Assembly: GCA_963942565.1 (NCBI GenBank)
Contig: OZ012697.1
Span: 22,869,781 to 22,933,780, forward strand
Source of the DNA: Maea johnstoni
Lineage: Eukaryota > Annelida > Polychaeta > Spionida > Magelonidae
Direction: 5' to 3'
Length of the DNA stretch: 64,000 bases
Shown here: piece after piece, positions 33,002 through 42,484 of the stretch
Layout: each line of letters begins with the position of its first letter
Position numbering within the stretch: position 1 is the stretch's first letter
The notes under the pieces: generated by a model
Database searches by the model: none
The model's input: only the letters and a program-made list of their open reading frames with translations
What the model was told of the DNA's origin: nothing
Made by a program: the position numbers and the translations under genes

Positions 33002-33277
33002 GGGGACAAAGTAGCTCAATTGGTTAGGTGTCAGACTAGTAATCAGAGCGTCGCTGGTTCAATTCCCGGCCGGGGCACTTTGGTCTGTCCTTGGGCAAGA
33101 CAGTTTATTCCATATTGCTTGAACAGTCTACCCAGCTGCAAAATGGGTACCTAGCATAAATAAGGCAGTGCTTAGGGCGTGTGCGCTATATGCTGCCAGT
33201 TGCTCTGGAATATCCCCAGGGTGATTGAAATGGTTTCAGTATGTAGAGTGCCTGCTAGGGAAGGAAGGTCTTGTGAG
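33002..33277 (+). mobile_element. tRNA-derived SINE, cut by assembly gap
   Basis: The head GGGGACAAAGTAGCTCAATT carries an A box (33011..33028), a CTAGTAA anticodon-like loop (AGT, closest to tRNA-Thr) and a B box GGTTCAATTCC (33056..33066). The body CTGTCCTTGGGCAAGACAGT resembles the central domain of several marine-animal SINEs as I recall them. The acceptor stem does not pair well and there is a long non-tRNA body, so it is not a tRNA gene. The 3' end is hidden by Ns. Confidence 0.85.
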
Positions 33278-33477
33278 NNNNNNNNNNNNNNNNNNNNNNN
33301 NNNNNNNNNNNNNNNNNNNNNNNNNNNNNNNNNNNNNNNNNNNNNNNNNNNNNNNNNNNNNNNNNNNNNNNNNNNNNNNNNNNNNNNNNNNNNNNNNNNN
33401 NNNNNNNNNNNNNNNNNNNNNNNNNNNNNNNNNNNNNNNNNNNNNNNNNNNNNNNNNNNNNNNNNNNNNNNNNNNNN
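33278..33477. other. Assembly gap, 200 N
   Basis: The gap is exactly 200 Ns, which suggests a placeholder length. It starts in the SINE and ends in a TTAA-2 element. Confidence 0.99.
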
Positions 33478-33578
33478 AACTAACAACTTCTCCTTCAAAT
33501 ATTTTCTCAAAATTGCTTTTGTTAGAGAGATCTAAAATTTTAAGGCGGTTATGGCTGCTACAGGCATGAATGGGTTAA
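33478..33578 (+). mobile_element. TTAA-2 MITE, right half after gap
   Basis: ACAACTTCTCCTTCAAATAT, GCTTTTGTTAGAGAGA and GGCTGCTACAGGCATGAATG end at GGGTTAA, as in other TTAA-2 copies. Confidence 0.8.
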
Positions 33579-33631
33579 GGTGTCATAGATGCAGGGTGCA
33601 CTCTGCCAGGAGGCCTGTAGGCATGAAAGGG

Positions 33632-33893
33632 TTAACCCTTTCACACTGAAAGTATCGTCTGCTACGCTTATACTTTTGAAAATAACCTGGGAATAAAACA
33701 ATAGATCACAAAATATTTGAAGGAGAGTTGTTGTTTAGCTTCAGCCGAACATTTCTCCTTCAAATATTTTCAAAAAAGTGCTTTTGTTAGAAAAAATATT
33801 TCCAAATTTGTCAGGCCTTCTTTGGCCACCCTGAGCGTGAATAGGTTTAAGTGTTTTAGATCCAGAGAGCACTGTAGGCATGAAGGGGTTAAT
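33632..33893 (+). mobile_element. TTAA-2 MITE, nearly complete
   Basis: It starts TTAACCCTTTCACACTGAAA and ends GGCATGAAGGGGTTAA. Within it AAATATTTGAAGGAGAG and TTCTCCTTCAAATATTTT form an inverted pair around a short loop. Confidence 0.83.
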
Positions 33894-33990
33894 CCAGACC
33901 GGCTGTATGAGCTTTATATAATCTCAGCACCAGATGTTTCCTATATGTAAGCTGTCTCTGGTGGTAGTAGCAGCAGCCGTGGGTGTTGGG

Positions 33991-34212
33991 TTAACCCTTA
34001 TGCCTCTGCTGGCTAATTTGGCCAATACAAAATGATGCAAAAAAGATTTTAAAAAAAATGACTGAAACCCTGGCAAATGGGTACTCATCTGAGAGTACTT
34101 GACGAGAGATATCTAATTAATACCAACATGACAGGGTTTAGAAAGTTTTCAAAAAAATTTGCATCCTTGTGCTTTGGATGAAAATACCCTCAGCATGCAT
34201 GGGATGGGTTAA
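33991..34212 (+). mobile_element. TTAA-1 MITE, full length
   Basis: It runs from TTAACCCTTATGCCTCTGCT to ATGGGATGGGTTAA, with all family blocks present including GAGAGTACTTGACGAGAGAT and GTGCTTTGGATGAAAA. Confidence 0.9.
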
Positions 34213-34461
34213 TGTTCTGTACCATGCATTTGCTATTGTGTGTCCGAGCTGATCTACTGCCTGAGTGGGAGACTCATTTAGAGGTGACCCAGCCAGCCAT
34301 CGACAGCAGCCAAACATACATACACAGTAGGATAGGGCTGACACTTATCTATACTGGAGCCCCTGCGGGAGCTATCACTGTGTATCAAGTAAAGAGAGCT
34401 GAAAACAAACTTTAACTCACCTATCTAAGCACACACAAAAATACATGTTTATGAACATACA

Positions 34462-34541
34462 TGTAAACATACATACATGCATGCATGCATGCATACATAC
34501 ATACATACATACATACATACATACATACATACATACATACA
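34462..34541 (+). repeat. (CATA)n microsatellite with CATG variants
   Basis: Tandem CATACATA with a CATGCATG core. Opposing long frames here are simple-repeat artefacts. The DNA from 34560 to 34900 shows nothing else. Confidence 0.92.
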
Positions 34542-34910
34542 TGTATACCTATCACTACACACACTTTCAAATAAAGAAAGGGAAAAATGAAAATTGCATA
34601 GTAAAGTTTTCTAAGGATGTTATTTGTGCCTCTGATACTGCATTGTCGTTCCCTAGTTTGTCTGGCCACCTAGAAGGTGTTGCATCAACTGAGCACATGG
34701 GTGTATTCCCTGGCTTTGTTCCAGCCAGGTGGGTCACGGTGCCTCGTTCTCACAGTATCATACAGGTGAGCTGTCCAGCAGCTAAGCTGGTGGCATCTTG
34801 CCTGCCTGCAGCCCCGCCCTGGCCAAGCCTTGCTGGCTGGCGGAATTAGGTCAACTGCCAAACATGGCTGCTGCTGCCCTTCAATAGAATGGTGGTCTGG
34901 ATGGGTGGCG

Positions 34911-35106
34911 TAGTCCTAGCCAGCAGGGCATCTGGGCATAGTCCTAGCCAGCAGGGCATCTGGGCATGGTCCTAGCCAGCAGGGCATCTGGGCATAGTCC
35001 TAGCCAGCAGGGCATCTGGGCATAGTCCTAGCCAGCAGGGCATCTGGGCATGGTCCTAGCCAGCAGGGCATCTGGGCATGGTCTTAGCAAGCATGTTGTC
35101 TGGGTG
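34911..35106 (-). repeat. 28-bp satellite built from a hAT8-1 terminus
   Basis: TAGTCCTAGCCAGCAGGGCA repeats at 34911, 34939, 34967, 34995, 35023, 35051 and 35079, with a strict 28-bp period and one- or two-base differences. The unit is the terminal inverted repeat region of hAT8-1. The last copy leads directly into a hAT8-1 body. Confidence 0.93.
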
Positions 35107-35270
35107 ATATTTGGACACCCAAACCTCCAAAAATCACCACTCTTTTAATGAGTAAATACATGTTTATGGCTGCTACATCCATATATTGTTGTCTCCCTTG
35201 AAAAATAGGATGTCCAACATTTTTTCAATTGTCAATTTTGGATCAAGTTTCTAAATACTGGACAAGACCT
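35079..35270 (-). mobile_element. hAT8-1 MITE downstream of the 28-bp array
   Basis: TTTGGACACCCAAACCTCCA, AAATACATGTTTATGGC, ATAGGATGTCC and TAAATACTGGACAAGACCTC follow family order, with an internal loss. A further partial copy (35286..35420) ends AATCCTGGCTAAGACACTGG. Confidence 0.8.
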
Positions 35271-35689
35271 CAAATAGAATAGTGGTCAGCAGGGCATCTT
35301 GGGGAGTCTTAACAACTGCATTTAATACCCTTTTGTGTCCCCTTGAAAATTAGGACACCCCAAAATTATATAACCGCTAATTTTGAGCACCCATTTTCTT
35401 AAATCCTGGCTAAGACACTGGTCTTCATAGAGGTATATTTGTGTAATCCCTCTCACTCTGTATCTGCATAGCTGTTGACTGACAATTTGCCCACAGAGTA
35501 GCTACTGACCGCTTACTGTGCCAGGTTTGCTGGACCCCTGGACGCTATGATGTCAAAGCCCGGCCCTGTGACGTAAATGCTTGATTATAGAGCACAGTGC
35601 ATACATAACATCTCCTTAGATACTGAATAAATCAAGCTGCAGCCTTCCTGCTGGGGGCCGACATCCTAGCATCACCTGATGACTGGGTA

Positions 35690-35945
35690 TCATTGTCTTA
35701 GCCAGCAGGGCGTCTGGGCATCATTTGGACATCCAAACCCTTGACACCCTTCAGGACACCAGCGGAAATTGAATGAATTTTGAATAAATATAATTTTATT
35801 AATGAAATTCAGTTTTTTGCACTTAAATATAATTTTGATGGCATTGTACGGATGTAATGCTCTATTATAATAGATAAGTACATGTTTATAGTTTTGATCT
35901 GAGTATATTGTGGTCTCCCCTGAACAATAAGATGCCCTTGACCCC
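35690..35945 (-). mobile_element. hAT8-1 MITE, right end lost
   Basis: TTGTCTTAGCCAGCAGGGCG, CATTTGGACATCCAAACCCT and GAGTATATTGTGGTCTCCCC mark the family. Confidence 0.78.
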
Positions 35946-36018
35946 CATGCTAAGGATTGGTACTAGTGCTCAATACTGTTCCAAATTCAGGTATCGAACT
36001 GGAAAAAGTATGGTTTTG

Positions 36019-36175
36019 TTTAACCCATCAATGCCTTAAAAGAGTTACTCTTTAAATTGTCATCTGGATCCTTGATACTTGGAAATTAAAAATGATTTCA
36101 AAAATATTTGAGGAAGAGTTGGTAATGAAGTACTGATCTGATGAACATTTCCCCGTCAACTATCTATCGACTTAC
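36019..36175 (+). mobile_element. TTAA-2 MITE fragment
   Basis: TTTAACCCATCAATGCCTTA, GTCATCTGGATCCTTGATAC and AAATATTTGAGGAAGAGTTG are present; it is cut near the hAT8-4 element. Confidence 0.7.
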
Positions 36176-36197
36176 TTTATTACTAGCAGCTATGAGT

Positions 36198-36518
36198 TAG
36201 GGATGTCATCGATAGTCGACAAATCGATAAATCGACATTTTCACTTTGTCACTTAAATCGAATCGAATGGTTGGGTATCGAATCGAAATAATCGATATTC
36301 TGCACCCCAATAATGGCATATGATTAATAATAGAAAATACACTTTTCCCAGACATTTTCCTGTTAAACTAAAGCAAAGTGAAACTCTGACTAAATATTGA
36401 AGTATTTTCTATGGCTTTTGTAAGAGATATTGGAAGGAATGGTGTACTTTACTCCGGCATATGGCCATAGCAATCAATCAAATCTAAAAAAAAAAAAGGG
36501 ATTTCAATGACATCCCTT
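36198..36518 (+). mobile_element. hAT8-4 MITE
   Basis: The ends TAGGGATGTCATCGATAG and CAATGACATCCCT are inverted, and the interior is rich in AATCGAAT/ATCGATA words like the 46112 copy. Its right end is slightly eroded and no duplication is clear. Confidence 0.78.
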
Positions 36519-36818
36519 TAAATAATTGTGCCCTACGAGCACGTTACGGTGTATTGAATCGAATGGTGTCAATCTCTACTCATTCCCTCTCCAACTGTTT
36601 GCGAAGGAAGGAGTAGGGATGGCAACTTGGCCTTGTATCAGAGCCTGCTGACGTACGCACGGCCCATACTGAGTGGCCATTTCCATGCATTACAGCATGT
36701 GGAACGACGCACTAGATCAGATTAAGTAGCTGCTTGGGAGTGGGTTTTTTGTTCCACACTTCATCATGGCTGGCGCAGCATTGCCTGTCTAAGAGATTGC
36801 CTTGCTCATAGTGATAGT

Positions 36819-37010
36819 TAACCCATTATAATAATGCTCACAGCAGCCAAAAGCAGCCAGACAACTTTAGTGGAATTTTTCTGCCAAAAGAATATTTGGG
36901 AAAATATTTGGAAGGAGAAGTGTTCACCAAAAAATTATTGCTGACAACTTTCTACAAATATTTCGTAAAATTGTTTTAGATTTCGAAATTATTGTCCAAG
37001 TTATTGGGCG
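36819..37010 (-). mobile_element. TTAA-2-like MITE, diverged
   Basis: TTAACCCATTATAATAATGC, CAGCAGCCAAAAGCAGCC and an AAATATTTGGAAGGAGAAGT / CTTTCTACAAATATTTC inverted pair match a decayed TTAA-2 copy in reverse. Confidence 0.6.
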
Positions 37011-37579
37011 GGCCCTCAGTGGTGAGAGACAGCTAGCAGGCAGTGGATCACTTGGCATGGTCGCTATATATGTGTGGCATTATGAGGGGCTGTCTTTGGT
37101 CCCTCTGCAACTGAAAGACCCCTAATAACTTTGTGAAGAGGTGGGAATTTCTCCTGGTTTCTTTCTCGTTGTGGTATGACCTAATATAAGCTGTTGAAAA
37201 TGATGTATAAACCCATTCCCCCCTCTGTCTACTGGATGGATCTCTTGGCCATTATAAATAGGTCAGCTGTAATGGCTATCCTATCGCTGGATGAAACCTG
37301 GCAGCAATTTCACACCTAGATGCACAACAGGTCGATGGCAGCTGATGGCAGCTTCGAGGCCTTGTTGCTATGGAGGTTATTCAGGGGTTGGCATTAGTTA
37401 TACATCAAAATGAAACTGGAGAAATAGGAAAAAAATAATTTCTTGTTCTGGTGAGGCCAGAGTAATGAGTACAGTGATAAATTGTGATGAAAATATAGGG
37501 ATTGGCACCTTTAAATGTTTGGCTATTTGACACATTATTGATATTTCTTTAATAATAACATTATTGATATTTCCTTGAA
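37011..37579 (+). other. Intron 2 sequence, nothing recognised
   Basis: No repeat, ends or credible coding frame were seen. Confidence 0.5.
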
Positions 37580-37794
37580 GTTATTTGTATGTATATGTTA
37601 TTTGATATAAGGCATAATATCCTTATACAACATCATGGGAATTATCTTTAATATATTTATGTGTGAAAAAAGTTCAATTTAATTATGCGCTCCATGTTGA
37701 CATTTTAAGAAATAACACAAAAAAATTTTGGAAGGCGATTGTGAGGGTTTGGATATTCAAAGAATGCCAAGATGCCCTACTTGCTAAGACTATG
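37580..37794 (+). mobile_element. hAT8-1 MITE, right half
   Basis: ATAAGGCATAATATCCTTAT, GTTGACATTTTAAGAAATAA, GAGGGTTTGGATATTCAAAG and the TTGCTAAGACTATG end follow family order. No feature was recognised from here to 38360. Confidence 0.75.
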
Positions 37795-38360
37795 ACTGAT
37801 ATAAATGAGTTATGGTGCTTTCCTTATAAATTCACCATAAACTGTGACTGAAGACTGAAGACCACTCACTTTTGCCTTGTTTCTCTGTAGCCAGATTTAA
37901 TAAGACTAGCAGAGCACCTCGGCACTGAGTGGGTAGCCTTAGATTAGATTAGAATATCGATCCAAGATTGCGCTCTCCCTCGGAGACGTGGCGATCCTGG
38001 TTTGTATTAAATCAGCACTCCACATCTGCTCTGAGGCAGTAACCGAAAAATGCAGTTTTTTTGCGTCAGGCGTTCTTTGAGAGGTGAATGCCCGTAAACC
38101 GCTGCAGGCACTGACAGGATTTGAGATAGATTTCTGTTTAATTAATGCGTACATTTTGATGGATTGCCTTGTTTCATTTAGATATTAATCTGAAATGAAA
38201 ATCGTATTGCATGTAATTATTTCTCCACAGTCCCCATCCTGATTTGGCTACGCATTTACTCACAATCTTTGCACCATCTGTAGTTAGCTAGATCTATGTT
38301 ATATACTGGACTAAATTTCATCTTCGTGCAATTCTTTCTTGTCTTAAAGTCTTCAAAACA

Positions 38361-39060
38361 GTGTCTTAGCCGGCAGGCAATCTTGTAGTCATTTGGACAT
38401 CCAAACCTTCAAATATTACACATCAGGTCACCCAGAATTTTATGTGAAGAAAAGGGATGGGGATCGTTGAGAATTCCACGGTTCGGTTCGGTTCTTGGTT
38501 TTGCTTCTACGGTTCGGTTTTATCACGGTTTCCTAAACGGTAATATTAATGACATTTCTTGGATACGAAACTACGCAATTTGGAATGCGTGGCTGAACTT
38601 GCCTGAACTGGAAAGTTCTTGAAAGTTCCTATATACTTGCTCCATGGGCACTTTCTCTACGCTCAGAAGGCTTCTGAGCATAGTGAAAGTGTGCAGGGTA
38701 CCAGACTTGAGAGATTTTGAAATGGCTGTTTGATCGTCGCGCTTGGCAGACATTGTGAGGCCAGCGAGGAGGTAGGTGCTGACAGTTTTATTACGCCTCC
38801 AGGAACCCTGTGCATGCATAGAAAACCGAACCGTTTAGAGGGAGGACCGGTTTTTGACTGGTTAACCGCAATGCTCAGGCCGGTTTGAACCGGTTTCCGG
38901 TCCCCATCCCTAGTGAAGAATTTTTGAAAATATATATTTCAAACAAAAAAAAGAAGAATATTTAACCTCCTTATATTTGCCATGACATAACTGACATTAG
39001 GTATGGCCATTCGTGAATAAAGCACTGGTTTATGATTATCTGAATATTTTGTTATCCCCA
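38361..39060 (-). mobile_element. hAT8-1 MITE interrupted by another hAT MITE
   Basis: CAGTGTCTTAGCCGGCAGG, CATTTGGACATCCAAACCTT and CACCCAGAATTTTATGTGAA lie left of the insertion 38452..38912. TTGAAAATATATATTTCAAA and TATTTGCCATGACATAA continue it on the right. Confidence 0.7.
38452..38912 (+). mobile_element. hAT MITE (AGGGATGGGGA ends) with GTGAAGAA duplication
   Basis: The ends AAGGGATGGGGATCG and GGTCCCCATCCCTA are inverted, flanked by the exact 8-bp duplication GTGAAGAA (38444..38451, 38913..38920). The interior has GGTTCGGTTCGGTTC and mirrored ACCGGTTT motifs. A minus-strand frame of 82 codons has no recognisable domain. Confidence 0.88.
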
Positions 39061-40330
39061 ATTGGACTAGAAGTTCCTTTCGACCCCTATTCTCATACGA
39101 CCAGTAACTAAGGCTAGTAGAGTAGTATTGTCTGTAGGCCTGCCGTAGCAGGGCAAGTCTTCATGTCCTTGAAAACTTCCTTTCGACCCCTATCTCTAAA
39201 AGTTCCTGTCGTCCCCTATTCCCATACAAGTAGTATAAAGTAAGGCTAGTAGTGCGTTATTGTGTGTAGGCCTGCCGTAGCATGGAAAGTCCTCCAGGCC
39301 TTGAAAACTTGTAAAAGTTCCTTTAAAAGTTCCTATTCCCATACAACTTGTATAAAGTAAGGCTAGTAGTGTATTATTGTGCGTAGGCCTGGCATAGCGG
39401 GGCAGGCCCGGGGAGACTCACATGCACTGGGCTAAAAAAATCTATTGATCGTCCAAACTTGACGAAGTTCATTTTGACCCCTATCTCTGAAAGTTCCTTT
39501 CGGCCCTATTCCAGTATGACTAACTAGTAAGTAAGGGTAATAGTGTATTATTGTGTGTAGATCTGGCATAACAGGGCAGGCCCGCGGAGACTCATATGCA
39601 CTGGGCTAGAAAATCTATTGATCGCCTTACTTTAAAAGTTCCTTTCGACTTCTATCTCTAGAAGTTCCTTTCGACCCCAAATCTCTAAAAGTTCCTTTCG
39701 ACCCCAAATCTCTAAAAGTTCCTTTTGACCCCAAATCTCTAGAAGTTCCTTTCGACCCCAAATCTCTAGAAGTTCCTTTTGACTCCTATTCTCATACAAC
39801 CAGAAAGTAAGGCTAGTAGTGTATTATTGTGTGTAGGCCTGCCGTAGTCAGGGCAAGTCTTCCAGGCCTTGAAAACTTGTAAAAGTTCCTTTGCGACCCC
39901 TATCTCTAAGAGTTTCTTTCGACCCCTATTCCTATACAACTGATACAAGTAGTAAAAAGTAAGGCTAGTACACTAGTGTAATATTGTGTGTAGGCCTGCC
40001 ATAGCAGGGAAAGTCTTCCAGGCATTGAAAACTTGTAAAAGTTCCTTTCGACCCCTATTCCCATATAACTGGTATAAAGTAAGGGCTAGAGTAGTGTGTT
40101 ATTGTGTGTAGGCCTGCTATAGCGGGGCAGACCCGCGGAGACTCACATGCACTGGGCTAGAAAATCTATTGATTGTCCAAACTTGTAGAAGTTCCTTTCG
40201 ACCCCTATTCCCATACAACTTGTATAAAGTAAGGCTAGTAGTGTATTATTGTGCGTAGGCCTGGCATAGCGGGGCAGGCCCGGGGAGACTCATATGCACT
40301 GGGCTAGAAAATCTATTGATCGCCGATGAG
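39060..40330 (+). repeat. Compound satellite of AAAGTTCCTTTCGACCCC units
   Basis: Higher-order units of roughly 120-190 bp contain AAAGTTCCTTTCGACCCCTA, CATACAAC, GTAAGGCTAGTAGTGTATTA and TAGGCCTG. Around 39620..39790 the first block alone is amplified with a ~25-bp period (TCTCTAAAAGTTCC). It is noncoding. Confidence 0.88.
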
Positions 40331-40501
40331 AAAGTGGGCTGAGTGATATGGATCGGGTATGAACGTGGGAAACACGCCACTCCTAACTTCTACAACACTG
40401 TGTATATATACACACGTGCTGTTAGGTCTGTATTTGAATGTGTTATGGCCAATGTAAGATCCCTTTTTCAACTAAAGGCCTGTCTTGATTCACGACTTGC
40501 C

Positions 40502-41170
40502 AGGGCTTGAAATCAAAAATCAAAATAAGAAGAACAAAAAAAAAAATAAAAAATAAAAAATAAAAACATGAAAAAAAAAAATCTTTTTAAAAAGCGAGAT
40601 GAAAAATAAAAAATAAGAAAATGAAAAATAAAGTAGAGCTGCACTAACCACTCACGAACTCGAGTGGCTCGAGCATTAGGGAAGGCGAGTTGAGCTCGAG
40701 CTGAAGTCGTCAACTCGCGAACTTGTCTATCTTTGTAACACAAACGTAATACAGAACATCTAACACTAACTTTCTTATTACCGCTTATCACTGTCATGTT
40801 TTGTTTACAATCCCCAATGTATAAAGGCAGTGTTGAGCGTTATACTGACCTTTGTACCGCTGTGCAGAAAGCAATATGAAAATATAGATATGTATTATTC
40901 TATGCAGGCACATTTTAAAATGAACTAACCTTGTAAATGTTAGCAATTCTCCATCCGTAAGTATTTCTTTCTTAATTGGTGGGCTGAATAATGAATATTT
41001 ATTTTTAAAACCGCGCACCCACGAGCTCATGAGCTCACGAGTCAAAATGGTGGTGAGCTCATGAGTTGATCTCCCTCTGTGAGTGCAGCTCTAAAATAAA
41101 GATAAGAATATCTTTTAAGAAATCGAGGGAAGCCATTGGGCTCCAGGCTGAAATTAGGAGGAGCCCATCC
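40502..41170 (+). mobile_element. hAT5-like element with poly-A/AAAT region, interrupted
   Basis: CAGGGCTTGAAATCAAAAAT opens as in the 8956 element, and GGGCTCCAGGCTGAAATTAG closes it loosely. The interior is an (AAAAAT)n tract carrying the hAT MITE at 40634. The outer ends are uncertain. Confidence 0.4.
40634..41093 (+). mobile_element. hAT MITE (TAGAGCTGCAC ends) with AAATAAAG duplication
   Basis: The ends TAGAGCTGCACTAACC and GAGTGCAGCTCTA are inverted; AAATAAAG is repeated at 40626..40633 and 41094..41101. The interior is rich in GAGCTCATGAGCTC and CGAGCTCGAG palindromic words near both ends. Confidence 0.87.
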
Positions 41171-41345
41171 CTATAATCTGCAATGTATGTGAGCAGCCAT
41201 ATGAGCGAGAAGATGTTCCTAGTTATAAAATCACTGATTTGGCGAGCCCAACAAAATTTTATTACATGCACATAACAGCATTTCTCTAAGTGATGTTTTT
41301 GTTGCCAGAAATCCGTTGGCTAGTAATTTGAAATGGGGCAAATGT

Positions 41346-41635
41346 TTTCACCAGGGTCTTAGCCAGGATTTATAGACTGTCCAAAATTGCCAATTGTAAA
41401 AGATTTTTGGCATCCTATTTTTCAAGGGAGACCACGATAGACTATAAACATTTACTTACTCATTGAAATAAGGCATAATATCCTTGTCCAATGTCATGGG
41501 GTTTATATTAGAGTAAAAAATTCAATATATATTTGAAAATAACATATAAAAAAAATACTTACAGAAACATATGTTTCTGAGGGGTTATTTGTGAGGGTTT
41601 GGGTGTGTAAATGATGGCCTGCTGGCTAATTCTGA
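41346..41635 (+). mobile_element. hAT8-1 MITE, near full length
   Basis: CAGGGTCTTAGCCAGGATTT, AAGGGAGACCACGATAGACT, AATAAGGCATAATATCC, GAGGGTTTGGGTGTG and CCTGCTGGCTAATTCTGAC follow in order. Confidence 0.82.
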
Positions 41636-41908
41636 CTGGTTCAAGCTGAGGCCTGGCTAATACCCATAAACTAACTATCATAAATCATAATATCCTTATT
41701 CTAGATCATATTTACCAATAACGTTATACAAAAATATCAAGAATAATGCTGTAATAGTATTTATATCTTTGTAGTAGGTGTGTTCCTCGGTATTTTTCTA
41801 GATAGAGGGAAATATCTAGAATAGACTTCTTTGATAATATTCTTTCATATATTTTACTCTATAGCCACAGGCATTGCCTTATTCTGTATACTAGGTATGT
41901 ACCTAGAT

Positions 41909-42260
41909 CAGGGCTTGACATTAAGCACTGTCCCGTCGTCCGGGACAAGTGATATTGGCCGCCGGACAAGTACTTCTGTTCAGTTACTGTTCCGGCTGAC
42001 CAGTGGAATTATCAGACGCATAATACTCCGGGTGATCACGGGTCCAGTTAAAAGTCCATTGTTGAAGAAAATTGGCTCTGATCTACAGGAAATCTATGAA
42101 TCTATGAAGACTTGTGAACCTATAGCCCAGCAGTCCTCAGTTACCAGCTGAAGCCTGACCCCTAGTGAGGCGGGGCAAGTAAAACTTAGCCCGGGCAAGT
42201 GAAAGCCTCATGGCACTTGCCCGCGGGGCAAGTGCCTCAAAAAGTTAATGTCAAGGCCTG
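41909..42260 (+). mobile_element. hAT5 MITE (CAGGGCTTGACATTAA) with TAGAT duplication
   Basis: The inverted ends CAGGGCTTGACATTAA and TTAATGTCAAGGCCTG are flanked by the 5-bp duplication TAGAT (41904..41908, 42261..42265). Mirrored GGGACAAGT/GGGGCAAGT words lie inside. The overlapping frame of 106 codons is not a recognised protein. Confidence 0.9.
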
Positions 42261-42484
42261 TAGATGAAGGGAAATCTCTTACTAGTTGTGTAACTTGGTT
42301 TAGAATAGATATAGGGAAATATATAGAAAGTTCATTTTCTGATAATATTCGTCTAAATATTTTATTTTGTAGCCACACACATTGACTCGCTCCTTGTGTC
42401 TGTATGTAGTTGAGGCAGCAGCTAGCAGTAGCAAGCTCAATATCTTCCCTCAGCCTGCCTTGCCCTCCCTCCTAGCTCAGAAAA

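Noticed and set aside
33002-33080. A nuclear tRNA-Thr gene
   Set aside because: A and B boxes and an AGT-type loop are present, but the acceptor arm does not pair well and a long SINE body follows without a terminator.
34911-35106. CRISPR-like array (28-bp repeats)
   Set aside because: Units are contiguous with no unique spacers and match a transposon end; the genome is eukaryotic.
41831-42151. 106-residue protein
   Set aside because: It crosses the border of a hAT5 MITE with a clear TAGAT duplication; not a conserved gene.
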